This document shows positions 35,787 to 47,534 of a stretch of 64,000 nucleotides of DNA, in pieces (position 1 is the stretch's first letter; every line of letters begins with the position of its first letter). The translations under genes and the position numbers were made by a program. The notes under the pieces were generated by a model, which did no database searches, had not been told where the DNA came from, and saw only the letters and a list, made by a program, of their open reading frames with translations. The stretch is from Ziziphus jujuba (Eukaryota; Streptophyta; Magnoliopsida; Rosales; Rhamnaceae): the NCBI RefSeq assembly GCF_031755915.1, contig NC_083385.1, forward strand, positions 1,843,001 through 1,907,000. Direction: 5' to 3'.

Positions 35787-36333
35787 TTAATCAAACACTT
35801 CTCAACTGTTAATTTCTATTTAGAGAATTATGCTTTCATATCATATTACCAAGTAAGAAATAAGGAATTTTACCAAAAAAGTAAGAAATAAGGAAAGATT
35901 ACATGCATATATGTAACAAGGTGACGTATTAGTATTCCGATCCCCATGTCTTTGAATGGACTCTTTTTTAATTAATTTGCTCTAATCAGTAAAACAGAGG
36001 AACATAAACATAATTCAGGTTAATTACAACCAAAATGGTCCACACAATAAAGAAATGTCGCAATGGCAAGCAAAACCAGAATCTCACCTATAAATATTCT
36101 ATCTGAATCCCAGATTAAGTTAGTGAAAATTTGAATTCATCATAGCAGACGAAAAGATTTTGCCTTCATTACTAGTGAATATACATACTAAGAGCTCTAG
36201 TAAGTAATAATATAACAGGCTTTGAATCATAAAAGAACAAATGCTTGTTTAATATGGTACATATGAGAAAAAGATAATGGAAAAAAAAAGACTGGGAGAG
36301 ATAAAGAGGGAAAGAAAAAACACAGAGGAAATT
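35787..36333. other. Convergent 3' flanks of FMO and PrxQ
   Basis: 547 bp between two stop codons of convergent genes. It should hold both 3' UTRs. AT-rich, nothing else seen. Confidence 0.6.
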
Positions 36334-37434
36334 TCAAAGGCTTTGAAGTAGTTTAAGGGTCTCATCGATATGCTTTTCAGGTTGGAACTGGTTGTTGTAG
36401 ACGAGTTGAACCACACCTTTCTTATCAAGAACATAAGTCTCTCTCCCTGGCAATGTTCCAAACAGATCAGCTGGCACTCCCCATTCTTTTCTCACTTTGT
36501 TCCCCTCGTCGCTTAGCAACGTGAATGGAAGTCTAAATTTCTTTGCGAAGTTCTACAATTATATACGCAATTTAAATTTTGTCAACTTTTTTTTCAACCA
36601 TATATATACGTCTATGACAGATGAAATAATAAATGTCTTAATCAAAAAGCTGTACCACACCACATTAGAGAAAAAAGAAAATAATAATAATAATAATAAT
36701 AAAACTTTAATTTTGTGATTACCTTGTGTGATGATGGATCATCACCACTGATCCCAACAACCTCTGCTCCAGCTTTTTTGAACTTCTCGTAAGAATCCCT
36801 GAAAGCGCAAGCCTGAGGAAAATACCAATGGATTGGTTACTGTAGTGTGTGTATATAAAGGCACTCACAAAGACCTATGGTGGATAATCCTAGGCAATCT
36901 CTAGCTTAATTAATTAATGGTAGCTTTGCTTAAAACAAGCATTAATGGAGAGAGAAGTGGAAAAAAGAGTACCTGTTTGGTGCAGCCAGGGGTCTCATCA
37001 GCTGGATAGAAATAGACAACCACAGGCTTCCCTTTGAATTTGGAGAGGCTCACAGTCTTTCCATCCTGATCTTTCAACGTGAAGGATGGTGGGACCGAAC
37101 CCTTTTTCACCTTCATTTTCAACAATAAGGATACAATTAATAATCATAATCAGTACACAAAATCATCTTCCATTCCCAGAACATAAAAAAGCCCATAAGA
37201 GACAAAAACAAACCCTGTATAGTAGCAATGTACCTTGGCAAAAACCACACTTTTCATAGAAGAAGAAGATGGAAATGAAAGAGAAGCAGAATTGGAGAGT
37301 TTGACGCCGTGGAATTGAGATTTGGATAACTTGGAGAAGACTTGGGGGTTTTGAGGAGATGATGTGGTTGTACGAGTTTGAGTTGGGTGCAGGGATGAAA
37401 GGGAGCAGTGATTAGGAAGAGAAAAGGAAGCCAT
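36334..37434 (-). CDS. PRXQ: Peroxiredoxin Q, chloroplast
   Basis: 215 residues from four exons: 37434-37234, 37110-36973, 36812-36723 and 36552-36334. The phases agree, and the total is 648 nt. The first 60-odd residues are rich in Ser/Thr and basic residues and almost free of acidic ones, a typical chloroplast transit peptide. The mature part carries [13 protein letters not shown], then the active site [15 protein letters not shown] with the peroxidatic Cys110 and the resolving Cys115 five residues later, the PrxQ/BCP arrangement. [13 protein letters not shown] and [19 protein letters not shown] follow. The enzyme reduces hydrogen peroxide and organic peroxides with thioredoxin in the thylakoid lumen/stroma system. 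The gene converges on the FMO gene. Confidence 0.96.
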
Positions 37435-38345
37435 GAATGAATGAATGAATGAATACAGGGAATGATGAGAGAAAGAAACAAGGATAAGGTGTGGCTTGGA
37501 ACCTGGGTGGTTGGAAATCACTAATATAATCCTAAACTGTTTATGATTTGGAGGTTATTTGTTATTATGGGGTATCACATATGTTTTTGAGGTGAGAGAT
37601 AAGGGGGGGAGAGTACAGTGAGAATCTGTTTGGGTGTTGGGGAAAAAAAGGGGATAGATTTGGCTTTAACTTTTAAGGCGTGGACAATTGCTGACCCCAT
37701 CCTCCCTATTCTCCATTTCAATTTACAAACCAAACCAACTATTAGCGTTTCATTATGCGGCTCACATTACAATTAGTATTCACCCTTGATCGCCCGACTA
37801 ATTTTTATGGGCTGTAGAACCGCTTCAAATTTATGGGCCGGACTATCTTACACAGTCTATTCAAATTTCAAAGGACAATGTATCTCTATTTTTTATTATT
37901 ATTATTTTTTTTTTACTCTTTTTCATTTTTTATAATCTAATTGACTGTTTCTTTCTGCATATATAACCTAATTTGTTTTTTTTTTTTTTTTTCTCTAAAA
38001 AAAAGAATCCCCGAGTATAGCTTATTACCAATACGCGGTAATAAACCGGCTGGCAGTGAATCCTATTCCTAATTTAAGCTGAACCGGACCGGGAAAATTA
38101 AACGGATCGGTAGAAAAACCAGAAACCCCAATTTGGATCGGCAACAACCTCCTAAACCCCCACGGAAAAACAAAAAAAGTAAAATAAAATAACAAAAACA
38201 ATGTCGGGAGAGAGAAAACGGCAATGGGTTGGCTGGCTTTGTAGTAGCGAGTAGCGATTTGGATGTTATTATTCAATTGTTGGTTGGATTGGGGTTTGTG
38301 TTGGGTTGGTTCAATTTCAAGGTTCTCTGTCTGGAGGATTGAGCT
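37435..38345. other. Shared upstream region of PrxQ (-) and the small membrane protein (+)
   Basis: 911 bp between divergent start codons. It likely contains both promoters. GAATGAATGAATGAATG repeats lie in the PrxQ 5' UTR near 37434-37455, and poly(T)/ATT runs lie near 37889-37995. No other gene was seen. Confidence 0.5.
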
Positions 38346-39317
38346 ATGGAGGGATTGCAGAAAGCGATTCGCAATATATCTAAATACCCAAACTCGGGCT
38401 CTTCTTCTTCATCCTCTGACAATCCACTTTCCAAAGAAGGTCTGTCTCCTGCTTTATCCTCCTCCGACCAATCTCAAGTTTTGATCAACAGACCTCCCAG
38501 GTACCCCACTCTACTCTTTCCATTTTTATTTTTTATTTTTATTTTTTTACTTATAGTTTAAATTTCTTTATTTGTTGGCTTGATTTTTCTTGGAGTATGA
38601 ACCAAGCTTCTAATGGAAATTCTATAGAAGCTGCAATAGATTTGACATTCTAAATCACTTTATTACAATTCTCATGGTCATTTTGTCAAATGATTTACTG
38701 TTTGTTTTCAATATATTGTTGTCAATTTATGAAGGAAAGATTGAATCTTTTTCTTAATCATTATGGTCGTTGGTTTAAAATGACTACAAATGGAGTTGTG
38801 AATATAATGCTCTGCTTCTTTCCTAATTGTACAACCAATTAGCTGTCTATGCTTCCCTAGTTTTCTTTGCGATTATAAATGTCGATTAATTTCCCATTTG
38901 TGCTTTTTAATAGGTTTACTAGCATTGGCTAAGTTTTGGTTTCCCTATTAGGAGTTTGAATTTTATGGTTATATTGCTTTATTCTGTGAATTGAATGCTT
39001 CCTAAATACTTAACTTACAAAAGTCTTGAGTATAGTGGAAGCAGACTACAATTAGCATTTAGCAGAGTGATATAATTGTTGAAATTAAACTGCAAAGCAT
39101 AGCTTTTTCTTCTTCTTTTTTTTTTTTTAAGAGAAACTTTAACTTTCTATGAAATTTCAACTACTGTAAATCTGACTGCAGACAAGTGGTGTCACTAAAT
39201 ACGTGCTCAAAGCTTTGTGCAATTTGCTTTGCTGTTGGATTAGTTGTGGGTTTCACACTGAAGCGACGTGTCCGACGCTGGGCATCCAAAATTCTTAAGC
39301 GGTTGAAAGATGATTGA
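38346..39317 (+). CDS. Small single-pass membrane protein, 96 residues, unknown function
   Basis: Two exons, 38346-38500 and 39182-39317, with GT-AG borders and agreeing phase; total 291 nt. The ATG at 38346 is followed by MEGLQKAIRNISKYPN, a possible amphipathic helix. A Ser-rich linker comes next, then LCAICFAVGLVVGFTL as the only membrane segment. The C-terminus is strongly basic (KRRVRRWASKILKRLKDD). The cluster of positive charges right after the hydrophobic segment suggests the tail faces the cytosol, stroma or matrix. I do not recognise a named family. The clean splice phase and codon structure support a real gene rather than a chance frame. Function and location are open. Confidence 0.65.
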
Positions 39318-40196
39318 TGTTACCATCCAATCCAATGGGGAATAGTTTTTGCCTTTTTTCTAGCTGTGGCCTCAAACAGATAAAGTGATTCTCTCTGATT
39401 ATAGACGCATAATACTTCTGAAAGCATGAAACTTAGATTAATATTTAAGCTCCTAGAAACGCAAGGAATCTTACTACATCAACAATTACTGATATTTCTC
39501 TTTTCTTGTTGTTATCTATGATGAAGTTTTAGGATATCCATGTGTTGGTATTTTTGAGTATACATTAAAAGTTATGAGATTGAAGATGTTTCCCTACAAG
39601 TGATATCATCACCTATCACGCTTTAAGCTTTTGGCAATTCTTAGTGAAATTTCATTTTAGTGTTTAGATGTTTATTTGTTGCTCTGGCCAAATTCAATCT
39701 GGGTAACCTGGCATTTTGTTGCAGGAGAATAAAAAATGAATATTACTGTAGTTTGCTTGAGTTTCTTCGCTGAACTTGTTACTTCAAAAGGCCAGGGCCT
39801 ACTACTGCATTTTGCTTGAGTTTTGTCCTTTCATTTATATTTTCAAGAAAAACTTAAAAGTAAAATTTTGGTATATGTTTGATAATGTTAGATCTTTTAA
39901 TCAAATATACTAGTGAATACTGATATGAATTCTGGATGCACATGCCCATTTACTTGTAAAAACTAGTATTGGTGCTGCTAAATGTCTATTGTGTGTTGTT
40001 CTATTTTTCTATATTTACTTTTGTATTATTAAATTTTCTATTGTATCACAACATTTGTATATCTGTAGTGTAACAAAAAAAATCACATTTACATGTTGCT
40101 CAGCTGCTATCATTATACAATTATATTTTTCTCCTATGAATCATTGGAATGAATAGATAAAATTAGCAACTTGATCTTGATAGAGTTCCTCTTGTT
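39318..40196. other. Convergent 3' flanks, no gene
   Basis: 879 bp between the stop of the small membrane-protein gene and the stop of the RBOH gene. It should hold both 3' UTRs. Nothing else seen. Confidence 0.6.
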
Positions 40197-43100
40197 TCAA
40201 AAATACTCCTTGTGGAATTCAAATCGCGTTGATGTCTTTTTGCTCAGCTCCTGTGATAGCTTCTTCAACTCTTTTGCCAACACTGGCATCCCACAGTAGA
40301 ATACCCCTGCAAGGTGCAAATTATAAGAAACTTTGTGTTTCTTGGTAAATCGTGTCAATGGTATCCTTAGAAGTTCTGTGAATACTTAATCGTAATTTAA
40401 GCAAATTTGTTAGTTCTTTTTATTTGTTTATTATATTAGACATGCATATGTACAAAAGCATCAGGTTAGGTGTGGGTTATTTTCAAACATATTATTGCTA
40501 GCATGGTAACTTCTGGTGATCCGACCCAAGTCCAACTTCGGATCCACTCTGCAATTCCAATCTACAGAATAGACAGAGGGAGTGACTAACAATCCAACGT
40601 GGTAGAATGACTTTACCTACTGTTGCATATGGATGCTTTGAAGCTATTTTGGCGAACACTTCTTTCCAGTTTGGTCTTGCAAAGTGAGTCCTTACCTGCA
40701 AAAAACCCAATGTTAGAAAAAATCGTTACATTTTAGGAAAAGTCGTTACTTTTTAGGGACTATTAGAATTATCTCTGTAAATGAAAAGCAATTCTTTTTA
40801 ATGCTTCTATGATGAGCACTCTCTGGCATCCGTTGATTGGCTATGACATAGAGTGGTTGTAGGGCTAAAAGAAGTAGGAAAAGAGCTTCTTAACCAATTT
40901 TAATGGAGGGAAGAAACATACTCGTGTCCCAGAGAGGATGTCAACGCCATGTTTGGCATGGTTGAGAGCTTGGACCATGGTGATTAAGGTTGACCTTGCA
41001 TCACCCTCTTCATAGACACTTGTAAGGTAGTTATGCAGCTCAATCTGACCCTGTTATGGAGTTGGAAAATAATTGAAGGATAAAATACTCAGTCACTTGT
41101 CTTCTCATTCTCAGAGTGAAAGTTTATTTTATCATAATGTAAAATTTGTCATTAAGTTTTCAATTACTTTGTGATCCATTTCTGCAACTTCGTCCATAAC
41201 TCCTTTAAACCATTCGAAGGAGCCTGGTTCTCTGGTCACCCAGCAGAAATGAGCATTTGTTGTTCTCTGTGATTTCTTCTTTCCACCAGGTGTAACATTT
41301 GAAGATGTGAAACTATTTAGGCTATCGTCTGATCTACTGGTTTCCGTGTTTGAATCCTAAGCCAGAGATCCATTGAATATAATTAGTAGAAGATAATCAT
41401 AATGAAAAGATACACATACATATTACAGTAAAAATGGCATACCGTTTGGTCTTCTGCTGCTCTTGAACTGTTAAGGAGATCTCTGAGAATGCTAATGAAA
41501 GGGGTAGCTCCAATTCCAAGCCCCACCAGGAGTAAGACATCATAATTTCGATAGTCTTGTGCTGGTGCCCCATATGGACCATCCACAAGCAATCTGGGTT
41601 GGCTGCATTAATATACCAGATTAGTAACATTCCCATGAGGTATGCTGAAGCTAAACCTGAGAAGGTAAAGTTGCTTAAAAATTACCCTCTCTGATTGAGA
41701 TGCTGACCAAATTGAACTCTACCAAATATAGAAGATGGATCATCACCCTCAGTTACCACTCGCTTCAACTCTTGTGTCCAGTCCCCAACCATTCGGATAT
41801 GAACACTCAGGTTGTCGTCTCCTGGAGCTGAGGTTATTGAAAATGGGTGCCTATAAAGAATGGTGCCGTTGGTTTGGTACTTAAAAACCTATAGTAATTT
41901 AGTATGAAAATGGAGGGGAATAGAAGGGGATTGAACTTTTATATGAGTTACATACTCACCATTCGAACGGGGAGATTGTTGGGCATTGTAGAAATATGTA
42001 CTGCCCGCTTTTGTATTTGAATCCAAGTGGCTTGGATATGATTAAGTTGAAGACATTTCCTGGTAAAACTGAAACCTGTTGAGAAAAAATATTTTTTAAA
42101 CTTACAAGCTCGCACATTTCGAAATACGGTGTACCCTTTTTCGTATTCTATCAAAATCTATTACTCTGCTATCCAATATGAATTAGTTGTTAAAAAACAA
42201 AAAATGAATTTTGTTTGTTTCACAACTTATAATATTTGCCTGTGGACCTTATTATGATGGAAAACAGCTTTTCAATAATTATTTTGTTTTTCAGAGAGTC
42301 TTGGATTATATATGTGACATAAAATCTACCTTTATTATTTTCACTGCATAATGCTCTGACCGACATGTTCGTATACTCCGCTCTGCCATATAGAGTAACA
42401 ACGGAACAGAGATGTACATCCATGTCTGAAAACAAGAAGTAGGGACTAACTTATTATAATTTGGAGAGTTCCTGGTAATTAGAACTTAAACGAATTATAA
42501 CAATTTCCTTTCATTAACAACCTAAAAGTAAGATTTTCTTACCGTTTTCTGATACCACTTGTGGACCAAATACAAGTAGTTCCCATGGATGATTAGCAAA
42601 ACGTAGACGAGACCCAGTAGATGATGAGAATACCAGAATGCGTTAAACCCCGTCAATTTGTTAAAGGGGGGAGGAAGCCTCACCATGTTCCTTCTGAAAC
42701 GACGTGCCGCTAGTGTGAATGAGATGGCCATTAAGACCACCATCGAAATCCCAGTTATCCCCTCCTTACCGGTTACTAGGCCTTGGTACGTCGGCTTTCT
42801 GCCATGGAAATAAGAGGATATAGCAGCGAATTCTTCAGGAGATGAGTTTACAAGGAGACGAAAGTCGCATGTCAGATGGTTTCCCGCATGAACAATGATC
42901 CCAATGGCTATAGCACCTGCAACCATCTGGTCGTAAATTAAGGAAAAAACAGAAAAATGTCAATTTATTAATTTATTTATTTTGCAATCATATAGAAAAA
43001 AAAATTGTCTTTCATTTTCAAGGTAGCTTTCCACTTACTTTGTGGAAGTTAATATTGTCATCGAAAGGGACAATGGACCTGGCCCTTGTGGAGCGGAGCC

Positions 43101-45349
43101 AAGTGAGAGTGTTTCGACAAACGGGTAAAAGGATGAGAGCCATGTTGAGCTTAAGAGTCTCTGCAGCCCCTTTGGCCGTTGCCAAGCAATAGCCCATTAC
43201 CCGAAATGCAGCCTTTTGTCTGTACTGGTAAAATTTCCAGGTGAAAAGGGATGCAATTGCAAGAAACCAGAATATTATTATCCATCCTCTCTGCCAATTC
43301 TCCAGTATGAGATCCTGAAGTTTACTGCTTGCTCTTCTTAACAAGTTCTTGGGCCTAAAAGAACTCAGGTTTTGACTCCACCCTACACTTGCTGTGCTTA
43401 ATGGTCTGCTGTAGTTCATGTATGTGTCTCTTTGTAAAAGCAAAGCTTCCAATTGCCATAGCTGGAAAAAAGGACGACCAATCAAGTGAACATTTTAACC
43501 TTATTATGAATGCCTTTTCCATTTGAATTCCTTAAAAAAGAGCCTTTTTTTTTTTTTTTTTTCCTTTTTTACCTCGATATATCCTAGGCTTTCAGGATCT
43601 AGCTCTTCCATTATTAATGAAGCGTATTCTTCAGCTTGTTCTTTTAGCTTGGACAGCTTGTTTGCGGAGGCACTTAGCATTATAAGCTGTAATTTTAAAA
43701 ATTACAATCATTAAAATCAAATGCATCATTGATGTTATTCTAAAAAATCTAAGAAATTTTAAATTATTAATATAAACACGAAGTTGTTAATTACCAATGT
43801 ATTTTGTATAATTAATCATTAATCTTTTTAAGTAACTTGTTTTTTTTTTGGCTACTTTTGAAAACGATGTTGGTCGGCCGAAAATGCCAACTACTAGCAA
43901 AATAAAACTGAGAAAACAGCTAATTAAAACTTTGAAGTATTAGTTTAATTTTGTTAGGACAGCCATGCGTATTAGGTGAACTTTTTTTATATTTTAAAAA
44001 ATAATAATAATTCCTACTTACCTCCTGCACCTCCTCCCTCGTCACTCTCCCATCTTCATTGCTATCCGCCCTGAAAATTGAAAGAAAAATAAAATAAAAT
44101 AAAAAAGTATTTTAAAATTTGAATCAATGAACAAAAATTTGTTATCTCAAACTCAAAGTGCATGACTATCGATTTCAAAGCAAGTGTTTAAATTCTTCCG
44201 AAGAACTAATTAAAGCAACAATCGAAATCTTTCTATAAGAAAGCCCAGAATAGGCTGTGCAAAACGGTAACGTTTCGGAGCACCTGATACTAGTGAAAAA
44301 GAAAAACCATGAACCAGCAATCATTGGGCGTCAAGTCAGTCACCGTCGATTTGGTCAATCACAGTCGACAAGGTAATCTAACGGCTTAAAAAGGAGGGAG
44401 AGAAGAGAGAGAAGAGAGAGACGCACATGTCGAAGAAAATCTGAAGGCGGGCGTCAAAGCTCTGGTCCGAAATCTGCAACCAAAAGTCGTGAAGCTCTTC
44501 TTTGGTTATCTTCTGTATCTTCTGCCTCCTCCTCCTCGCCAATGCGTCAAATATCCCCACCGCGAACTCCTTCGAGTCCATCATTCCTTTATCACATACC
44601 AACCATATATACATATACATATATATATATATATATATCAGCCTCTCGATTTTGTATTTTCTCATCCCTGATTTCTCGGGAAACAAACAGAATCATTGCA
44701 TTATGTATAATAATTTTATTTTACCTATGCATTCACCAAAGTCTTCTCTACAAAGGAAGCCGTCCTTAGCAAGCGAATTGAACCTCGCCTCCACTCGTCT
44801 CCACATTTCGTCGGCATCATTAGCTCCCGTATTTTTGCTAATGAATCTTAAGCCATTCAGAGCTCTCTGCGCGCTCGATCTCGTCCGCTCAAGTTTAGCT
44901 TTGAGCCTGCGAGCGTCGCGATCCGAGATAATGAGCTCCTCGGTATCCGATGAGTTCCTGGAAGAAGAAAACGATGTGAGCCATGAGAATTTCCGGCGGA
45001 GAGTCCGTGAAGTATTGGATATGCTCCGTCTCAAGCTTTTGACGTCGGAAGCGGAGTCGTCGACGGCGGCCGCCGGTCTAGACGTGGTGGGGGTGGGAGT
45101 GACACTGCAGACGACAATGGAGTCGCGTTCGAGCTCCAATGTGACTTCGACAAGGTCTTGCTGATTGTTTTTCCTGAGGTCGTTGAGGAATATCGGCAAC
45201 ATTGCGCCTCCGACTCCATAGTCGTCTTCTTCTGATCTTCTGGACGGTGGTGCGTGGACTACTTCGAGTTCCAGATCGTCCGGTAATTCAAATCCACGGC
45301 TGTAATTGGACCGCTTCGAGTCGCTTCTACTGAAAGTCGGTGACCTCAT
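40197..45349 (-). CDS. RBOHE: Respiratory burst oxidase homologue (NADPH oxidase), RBOHE-like
   Basis: 932 residues from 14 exons: 45349-44725, 44586-44427, 44070-44022, 43686-43573, 43461-43039, 42926-42543, 42425-42330, 42075-41960, 41850-41686, 41602-41443, 41356-41168, 41050-40922, 40695-40617 and 40306-40197. The phases agree, and the total is 2799 nt. The N-terminal cytosolic part is Ser/Arg-rich and carries the NADPH_Ox domain and a canonical EF-hand loop [12 protein letters not shown] (about residues 264-275), which binds Ca2+. The ferric-reductase membrane region follows, with DDNINFHK and HAGNH. The FAD site HPFSITS is near 657-663, and the NADPH sites are VDGPYGAP (about 717-724) and GLGIGATPF. 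It ends FEFHKEYF. The enzyme makes apoplastic superoxide from cytosolic NADPH and is activated by Ca2+ and phosphorylation. The N-terminal [13 protein letters not shown] motif and the overall match point to the RBOHE clade, whose Arabidopsis member acts in tapetum development. Confidence 0.95.
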
Positions 45350-45425
45350 GATTCTCCCTTAATTTGTTGCTGAATTATTCAATTTCAATATGCTAGCTTT
45401 GTTTTGTGAATATTGAATATTGAAT

Positions 45426-45449
45426 AGAGAGAGAGAGAGAGAGAGAGAT
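45426..45449 (-). repeat. (GA)n repeat in the RBOH 5' UTR/promoter
   Basis: About 24 bp of alternating GA (read as CT on the coding strand), 77-100 bp upstream of the ATG. CT-rich leaders are common in plant genes. A regulatory role is only possible. Confidence 0.7.
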
Positions 45450-45734
45450 TAAGTTATTTTGTCGCCGAGTCTCTACCTAGCTAGCTACGCACCATTACAA
45501 TAGAGTCTTGGTTCACACGTTTAGGCCAAAATGCAAAGGCTCTAATTCCCCTTCCCACCCCCCAAAAAAAAAAAAAAAAAAAAAAAAAGAAAACAAGACA
45601 TACACTTCCCAACCGATCCTCCTACACAATTTCAACGCTTTCTTCCTTCCACTCTCTTCTCCCTGCTAGTCGTGCTTCCTTCTACGAGTGGTTAGGATTT
45701 TGCTCATAGACATGAAATATTGCCTCGCCTCTCC

Positions 45735-45765
<31 letters not shown>

Positions 45766-47282
45766 TCCAATCATTTTTTTTATTTATTGCTAAATTTTAT
45801 TATAATCATTTTTTAATGATAAAAGTACTTTTGTTTTTTAATATTTTTATTCAGTATTTCACCGATTAAATTTATATACAATTATTATGTGTGCGTGATG
45901 TAACGTAATAAACGATTTATAAACCAACATTTAATAAATATTTTACGAAGCTTATGTATTTTATTTTTATTGTCGTCTTATGCATTTTATGATTATAAAA
46001 TTGATCTTACCTATAATTAATAAAAATGGTAAAAATGACATTACTGTTTTAATAGTGAGTAGCGGCGTCCCTGGCTCCCTTTCCAGAAACTACGGCAAGG
46101 ATTGAGCCACGTAGTCATTTGCTGTTGAATTTTTAATCAAACGGTTTGAGGTTGAGAAGAGGCAAACGCAGCCTTGAAAAATCCATAAAACACTTTAAAA
46201 AAAAAAAAAATGGTAGATGGGAAACCAGCAGTGAATAAATAAATAAATAAATAAATAAATATATATATATATATATTTTGCTAAATATATAAATATTATT
46301 TATATAATATATATATTATATTAAATATACAAATATTATGTATATAATAGCAAAAGGTCAAATACATGCGTCAGGCAAATAGATGAGAACTCGATCATAC
46401 ACGGCTTCGGTTTGCATTTCAAATTCAATGATACCTCCGTGATTCTCTTGGTTTCCCATGGTCTCGTTAAGTGGCGCTCTTTATATTTTTACGTTTTTAC
46501 TACTAATTACTAGTATGATTCTTTTTATTTAATTAAAGTCTCCAATTATTTTTTATTTCTTGTTTGCACAGTGCTTTTATTAATATGCTAGCTAATCCAT
46601 AGTCGGAAGGTTTAAGTTAATTGATAAGCAATTATATATAGAAACAAATATAAATGCCAAGGTTGCTTTAGATTGAGAAAAGTTTCGAATTTGGGAAGGG
46701 TTAGAACCAAATAATGTTATGGTTAATGACTCTTGTGCTGTCTTGAAAATTACAACGGAATAATTCCTTGAATTTTTGAAAAGCTCTTTAGTTAATCAAT
46801 AATACCGAAGGCACCAAAAAATGTATTAAATAATTCATCAAATGATATGAAAAAATAATATAATATTATTTTATTAATTTAAATATTTAATTACATTTAT
46901 CTAGATTATAAATATATATATATATATATATATAGATATAGATATAAATTTCTCAATCAATAAAGCAAAAAACTATAATCTTTGCCATACTATTTTGTAA
47001 ATTATTTTGTGATTTTTTTTTTTAATGCATGTAGCATTCCTATTAGTTAATTAGCTATATCAGTGGTGCAATAATACTAATTATTCCCTCATAATTGGAA
47101 CATTTTAAAGCCTATGGCTACCTAGACCTAGCTAGCTTTTTAATGACAATACATTCTTGTTCACATCTACCCATTCAACCTTTTCAGAGCATACATCCAT
47201 ACCTTTTCACAATATTTATAGGCATATGCATTTTATGATATTTTTCTTGGTAATTAATTCTATCAGCCACTTAGAATCAAGC

Positions 47283-47534
47283 TCAAAATAATAATTTTGT
47301 TTGTTTAATTTCATGGATTTTTGTTGTATATTCTTCCAGAAAAATTGTTTTGGATTCAAAATATGCCCATCCATTAACATACTCCTCAATCTTTACCCAT
47401 TTAGTCATATCCACTTCTTCTGTATCAATTCCACCAGATGAGACCTTACAGACCTTTAGGAATCTCTTCAAAAAAGATCAATTTGAGATAAAATATAGGC
47501 TTATCCAAATGTTTAATAAGTTACCTCCATCACT
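47283..47534 (-). pseudogene. DUF295/F-box-type protein remnant (tentative)
   Basis: One minus-strand frame reads SDGGNLLNIW, then a stop, then FLKVCKVSSG ... DMTKWVKIEEYVNGWAYF ... TIFLEEYTT. This matches the C-terminal layout of plant DUF295/F-box proteins: a VESSGELLLV-like strand, a FKVFKL-like strand, and W-(V)-E-V-x-L-G-x-A-x-FL. It has an in-frame stop, no F-box, and no flanking coding sequence, so it would be a decayed fragment. The match is by pattern only. Confidence 0.4.

Noticed and set aside
44502..45164. 220-codon plus-strand open frame
   Set aside because: Antisense shadow of RBOH exon 1. No recognisable domain in the plus reading.
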